A stretch of DNA of 8,006 nt from Methanobrevibacter sp. (lineage in GTDB: Archaea > Methanobacteriota > Methanobacteria > Methanobacteriales > Methanobacteriaceae), in the NCBI GenBank assembly GCA_009784145.1, contig WRCI01000073.1:1-8006 (forward strand), in the 5' to 3' direction. Made by a program: the position numbers and the translations under genes. The notes beneath the pieces are model-generated. The model ran no database searches. It was given only the letters and a program-made list of their open reading frames with translations, and was not told the DNA's origin. Every line of letters starts with the position of its first letter. The stretch's first letter is position 1. Shown one piece after another: positions 5,280 to 8,006 of the stretch.

Positions 5280-5341
5280 GTTTTTTATTTGTTTTAGTAT
5301 TTTTTTTATTTTTTTTATTTTTATATTTTAGAATTTTTTTT
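5280..5341 (+). terminator. Oligo-T termination region after the AAA ATPase gene
   Basis: Six or more T-runs of 4-8 bases follow within 80 bases of the stop codon on the coding strand, with no hairpin needed. This is a typical archaeal terminator. Confidence 0.6.
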
Positions 5342-5346
5342 CAATA

Positions 5347-5364
5347 GAAAAAGTTATATACTAA
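5347..5364 (+). promoter_or_regulatory. Strong BRE/TATA-like promoter 310 bases before the DUF4012 gene
   Basis: GAAAAAGTTATATACTAA fits the archaeal pattern of a purine-rich BRE followed directly by a TATA box. Transcription would start near 5382, where an imperfect stem-loop begins. The next gene starts only at 5675, so this implies either a leader of about 290 bases or a separate small RNA. Confidence 0.45.
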
Positions 5365-5674
5365 TAAAAACATAATAATAATGAATAAGTGATTTAAAAT
5401 ATTAATCATGTTATTTATTCAATATATAACTACTTTTTAAGATAGTTTATTTTTAAAAACAATAAGAGAAAATAAATTATTTGTCATATAAGAAATAATT
5501 TTCCATTGTACTAATGATTTAATTCTTTGAAATACATTTTAATTGTATTAAAAAATTAATAATTATTAATCATTTAACAAATTGTTAAAAATAAATTAAA
5601 AATAAAAAAATAAAAAATAATTAAACAAAAAAAGCAATTTTTTAAATTATGCTATTTTAAATAGGTATGATAGT
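5365..5674. other. Spacer or long leader upstream of the DUF4012 gene
   Basis: No open reading frame of note is visible; ATG codons here run quickly into stops. Besides the stem-loop at 5382-5421 it contains A-rich runs (about 5586-5635) and the ribosome-binding site AGGTATGAT at 5663-5671. A second, weak TATA-like stretch TTTTTTAAATTAT (5637-5649) is too close to the start for a normal leader. Whether it is leader, small RNA or plain spacer cannot be decided from sequence. Confidence 0.4.
5382..5421 (+). other. Imperfect stem-loop at the predicted transcript start
   Basis: TGAATAA (5382-5388) pairs with TTATTCA (5415-5421), and inside it TGATT (5390-5394) pairs with AATCA (5404-5408), leaving an asymmetric bulge and a 9-base loop. 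It begins at the start point predicted from the 5347-5364 promoter. The stem is A/T-dominated and thus weak. Confidence 0.3.
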
Positions 5675-6391
5675 ATGGAAAGAAAGAATAAACTTATTAT
5701 AGCAATTATGGTTGTAGGAGCTATTGGAATATTAGCTATATTATGGGGATCCCTCTTAGGAGGACCTAACTTAGCTGATGGTGAAAGAAAGATTTTGGTC
5801 TTAGCTACTGATAAACATGAGCAGCCAGGTGGTGGTGTAGATATGGCATTTTTTGTCGAATTAAAAGATGGAAGTATAAAAAAATATACTCCAGTTTATC
5901 CTGGAGGAATGATGCATCCTACACAAGCAGCTCCAGCTCATCTTTCTGGAAAAATGTTTCTACATGATTCATTGTGGGACGGTCCAGAGCAAGGTATGCA
6001 GTATGCAAAAGAAATTGTGGCAGCAAATACTGGAATGGAAGCCGATGCTGTAGTAATAGTCTATGATGAAGGATTAGATGCTGTTATAGATTCTATTAGA
6101 CCATTTAAAGTTGATGGGGAAGTATCAGATCTTGATGCAACAAGTATTATAAGAATGAATGATAATTATGCTGGTTATCCGGGCAGTAGTAATGTTCAAG
6201 GAACTATGTCAAGAGGAGATGCAGTAATGGTACTAGCTAGAGCTCTTTCACAAGCAGCCGTCAACGTAAATAAAAGAAATACAATGGTTCAAACCGCTTT
6301 AGATGAATATGCCAAAGGAAATATTTTGATGACTCCTGAAGGATCTTTTATGAGTTTAATGGCTACAAAGGGGCTTGAAAAACTATTATAA
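5675..6391 (+). CDS. Membrane-anchored DUF4012 protein (LCP-like)
   Basis: Encodes 238 aa. A short basic N-terminus (MERKNK) is followed by one hydrophobic segment (about 7-28), giving a signal anchor with the rest outside the cell. The outer domain starts with a strand ILVLATD (40-46), then GGGVDMAFFVEL (52-63), YTPVYPGGMMHP (71-82) and HDSLWDG (97-103), followed by an alternating strand/helix pattern. These segments match my recollection of DUF4012 proteins common in Methanobacteriales, which are distantly related to LytR-CpsA-Psr (LCP) proteins that attach polymers to cell walls. The LCP-type Asp may correspond to D46 and D56, but the classical arginine cluster is not evident. A role in pseudomurein-envelope biology is inference. 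The ATG has a fair ribosome site, AGGTATGAT (5663-5671). The gene is monocistronic, converges on hemA, and is less A/T-rich than its flanks. Confidence 0.85.
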   Translation: MERKNKLIIAIMVVGAIGILAILWGSLLGGPNLADGERKILVLATDKHEQPGGGVDMAFFVELKDGSIKKYTPVYPGGMMHPTQAAPAHLSGKMFLHDSLWDGPEQGMQYAKEIVAANTGMEADAVVIVYDEGLDAVIDSIRPFKVDGEVSDLDATSIIRMNDNYAGYPGSSNVQGTMSRGDAVMVLARALSQAAVNVNKRNTMVQTALDEYAKGNILMTPEGSFMSLMATKGLEKLL

Positions 6392-6427
6392 ACTAATAGG
6401 ATTTAACCTAGACAATTGACATAAAAT

Positions 6428-6506
6428 AAATAGTAAAAATAATTTTTACTATTTTTATTATTTTTATTATTTTTTATTATTTTTTATATTTTTTATTATT
6501 TTTATA
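6428..6506 (+). terminator. 12-bp stem-loop plus T-rich tract between convergent genes
   Basis: AAATAGTAAAAA (6428-6439) and TTTTTACTATTT (6443-6454) form a perfect 12-bp stem with the loop TAA. Repeated TTATTATTTTT units follow up to about 6506. It lies 37 bases after the DUF4012 stop codon and looks like an intrinsic terminator for that gene. Poly-A on the left arm is short, so it is less clearly a terminator for hemA coming from the right. Confidence 0.65.
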
Positions 6507-6614
6507 AAAATATAGGCAAGTATAATTCAGTACTATGCAATATCACAACAATTTTTTTTATTTCACATTATTTCATTTTAATTTCATATTATTTTATTAT
6601 AATTATTTTAATAA
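6507..6614. other. Spacer downstream of hemA
   Basis: A/T-rich spacer between the convergent genes. It holds TTTCA-containing near-repeats (6561-6590) and a 9-bp inverted repeat ATAATTATT/AATAATTAT (6599-6607/6610-6618) that overlaps the hemA stop codon. No clear T-run for stopping leftward transcription is visible right after hemA. Confidence 0.4.
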
Positions 6615-7832
6615 TTATTCTTCTTTAAAAATAAATTTTAAAGATTCTATTGTTACATAATCTTCTTCTTCTGCAGCTTTTTTAATATTTAGTGAAATAT
6701 CATGGAATATTTTATTAACAATTGATTTTGTCATATTGTCAATTATTTTAGCACTACCTTCAACATCAGCTAATTTTGAACTAGCTTTTTGAGCTTCTTT
6801 AATACGAATATCTTCCATTGACAATCGAATATTCCCAAGTAGTTCTTCTACTTCCATTAATTTAAATGAATTCTTAAGTAGCTTAAATTCTGTTTTGATT
6901 ATCATTTCAGCTTCTTTTACTTCATTTTCCCTCATTTTTTTATTTTCATCAGCAATTCCTCGAAGGTCATCAATATTGAATAATTTTACTCCAAGTTCTT
7001 TAACATTTTCATCAATATCTCTTGGATTAGCTATATCAATCATTATAATTGATGAAGAGTTTGAAGTATCTATATAATTTCCAATCCTTTCTTTATTTAA
7101 AATACTATGTGGTGCACCAGTAGCACTAATAATGACATCTGCACTTGGTAAACATTGACCTAACTCATCAAGTAAAATAGCTTTTCCATTAAGTTCATTA
7201 GCTAAACGGACTGCACGATAATATGTTCTATTGGCAACAAAAATAGCTTTTAAGTCCTTTTCAGCTAATGCTTTAGCTACTAATGTTCCCATTTTCCCAG
7301 CACCAATAACTAAAACATGTTTATCATTTAAATTTCCAATATGTTCTTCAGCTAAGTCTACAGCAGCAGAACCTATAGAAACAGATCCTCTATTTATTTT
7401 TGTTTTTGATCTTACTACTTGACCAACATGAATAGCTTTTGTAAAAAGAGTATCTAAAACTTTTCCACAATGTTCTTCTTTAATACTTCTATTTTTAGCA
7501 TTTTTTATTTGACCTAATATTTGATCTTCTCCAATTATCATTGATTCAAGGCCAGAAGTCATTCTAAAAAGGTGAACTATAGCAGTATCATCATAGTGAA
7601 TAAGAATATTATCATTAGTATTTTCCTTTTCAGCTTTTAAAAGTTCATTTTCATTGCCATATGTGGCAGTATATATGTAATATTCTTTTCTGTTACACGT
7701 ATCAATTTCAATATATTCCTGAACATTAAATTCTTCTTTAAATTTGATGAATAGCTTTTTTAAATCTTTAGATACATTTTCCATTGTTTCTATATCTGCA
7801 ATTTTGTGATCTACTCTTAAATTGATTATCAA
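6615..7832 (-). CDS. hemA: Glutamyl-tRNA reductase
   Basis: Encodes a 405-aa enzyme that reduces the glutamate of glutamyl-tRNA(Glu) to glutamate-1-semialdehyde with NADPH. This is the first committed step of C5-pathway tetrapyrrole synthesis, which in methanogens feeds coenzyme F430, corrinoids and siroheme. Domains in order: catalytic N-domain with the nucleophile C46 in DTCNRKEYY; the conserved GLESMIIGEDQILGQI (94-109); RGSVSIGSAAV (148-158); the NADPH-binding Rossmann motif VIGAGKMG (175-182) with VANRT after it; SATGAPHSIL and DIANPRDI; then the C-terminal helical dimerisation domain. Length matches Methanopyrus GluTR (about 404 aa). The start is TTG at 7832-7830, supported by the near-perfect AAGGAGGAT five bases upstream; the first ATG would delete 16 residues of a conserved strand. 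No partner gene is within view; the upstream side is a repeat array leaving the window. Confidence 0.96.
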   Translation of the reverse strand: MIINLRVDHKIADIETMENVSKDLKKLFIKFKEEFNVQEYIEIDTCNRKEYYIYTATYGNENELLKAEKENTNDNILIHYDDTAIVHLFRMTSGLESMIIGEDQILGQIKNAKNRSIKEEHCGKVLDTLFTKAIHVGQVVRSKTKINRGSVSIGSAAVDLAEEHIGNLNDKHVLVIGAGKMGTLVAKALAEKDLKAIFVANRTYYRAVRLANELNGKAILLDELGQCLPSADVIISATGAPHSILNKERIGNYIDTSNSSSIIMIDIANPRDIDENVKELGVKLFNIDDLRGIADENKKMRENEVKEAEMIIKTEFKLLKNSFKLMEVEELLGNIRLSMEDIRIKEAQKASSKLADVEGSAKIIDNMTKSIVNKIFHDISLNIKKAAEEEDYVTIESLKFIFKEE

Positions 7833-7837
7833 TAGCT

Positions 7838-7846
7838 ATCCTCCTT
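7838..7846 (-). promoter_or_regulatory. Ribosome-binding site that fixes the hemA TTG start
   Basis: On the minus strand AAGGAGGAT lies five bases before TTG. It is close to the full complement of the archaeal 16S rRNA 3' end and decides the start in favour of TTG over the internal ATG. Confidence 0.8.
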
Positions 7847-7873
7847 TGAAATTAGATTATTTTTTCAGTTTTT

Positions 7874-8006
7874 TTAGTTATTCTTAGTTACTTTTCTAAG
7901 CTTTTTTTTTAGTTATTTTTTTTTAGTTATTTTTTTAAGCTTTTTTTTTAGTTATTTTTCTAAAGTTTTTTTTAGTTATTTTTCTAAGTTTTTTTTTTTA
8001 GTTATT
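7874..8006. repeat. Degenerate repeat array of about 25 bp upstream of hemA
   Basis: TTAGTTA recurs at 7874, 7884, 7909, 7923, 7948, 7972 and 7998. Spacings are 10, 25, 14, 25, 24 and 26 bases. The longer units read roughly TTAGTTA, then TTTTTCTAAG(C), then a run of 7-10 T. On the minus strand, which hemA transcription uses, it is A-rich (A-runs separated by CTTAG and ATAACT). It starts 42 bases upstream of the hemA start codon and runs off the window, so its full length is unknown. It covers the place where the hemA promoter or leader should be. Confidence 0.8.

Noticed and set aside
6895..7422. Two plus-strand frames (6895-7077 and 7231-7422) inside hemA
   Set aside because: Both are low-complexity antisense products of the well-supported hemA coding sequence.
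1..8006. tRNA, rRNA or C/D-box guide RNA genes
   Set aside because: I looked for G/C-rich clover-leaf segments, CCA-adjacent stems and paired RUGAUGA/CUGA boxes in the spacers and found none that fit; small RNAs without such marks could be missed.
1..8006. Insertion sequence or prophage
   Set aside because: No transposase, integrase or phage structural gene, and no terminal inverted repeats with target duplications, were seen. The left-end gene may be accessory but this is unproven.

Overview
The window looks like chromosomal DNA from a very AT-rich methanogenic archaeon of the order Methanobacteriales, most likely the Methanobrevibacter/Methanosphaera group. This rests on an HMf-type histone, a single-domain AAA ATPase of the archaeal AMA type, a methanogen-type DUF4012 protein, an archaeal-length glutamyl-tRNA reductase, Shine-Dalgarno sites of the AGGTGAT/GGAGGAT type, archaeal BRE/TATA-like promoters, and extremely A/T-rich spacers between less A/T-rich genes. 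Genus is inference; no rRNA or other marker is present.

Layout. Bases 1-364 are non-coding and carry several inverted repeats, ending in two abutting 8-bp palindromes just before a gene (365-1099) for a 244-aa protein with a ribbon-helix-helix-like N-terminus and an unrecognised remainder. After a 316-base spacer with an 18-bp tandem duplication and an operator-like inverted repeat plus TATA box come two tandem paralogues of a small zinc-ribbon protein (1416-1685 and 1751-2002). Next is an endonuclease IV-like TIM-barrel protein (2193-3026) that keeps most zinc ligands but appears to lack one. The histone gene (3324-3542) has a good promoter, a hairpin predicted at the very 5' end of its mRNA and a C-terminal Cys-x-Cys. 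It is followed by nine exact-length 20-bp tandem repeats (3631-3810).

A long A/T spacer leads to the AMA-like AAA ATPase (4136-5260, TTG start). A 414-base spacer with its own promoter-like element then precedes a membrane-anchored DUF4012 protein (5675-6391). That gene converges on hemA (7832-6615, minus strand, TTG start) across a strong stem-loop and T-rich terminator region. Upstream of hemA, and running off the window end, is a degenerate repeat array with a period of about 25 bp.

The genes do not form one operon or an obvious pathway. They look like independently transcribed units: chromatin (histone), protein quality control (AAA ATPase), DNA or sugar-phosphate chemistry (TIM barrel), envelope (DUF4012) and tetrapyrrole synthesis (hemA). 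I see no transposase, integrase, CRISPR array, rRNA or tRNA. The least explained parts are the structured region with its RHH-like gene at the left end, the spacer repeats, the possible transcript starting near 5382, and the altered metal site of the endonuclease IV-like protein.
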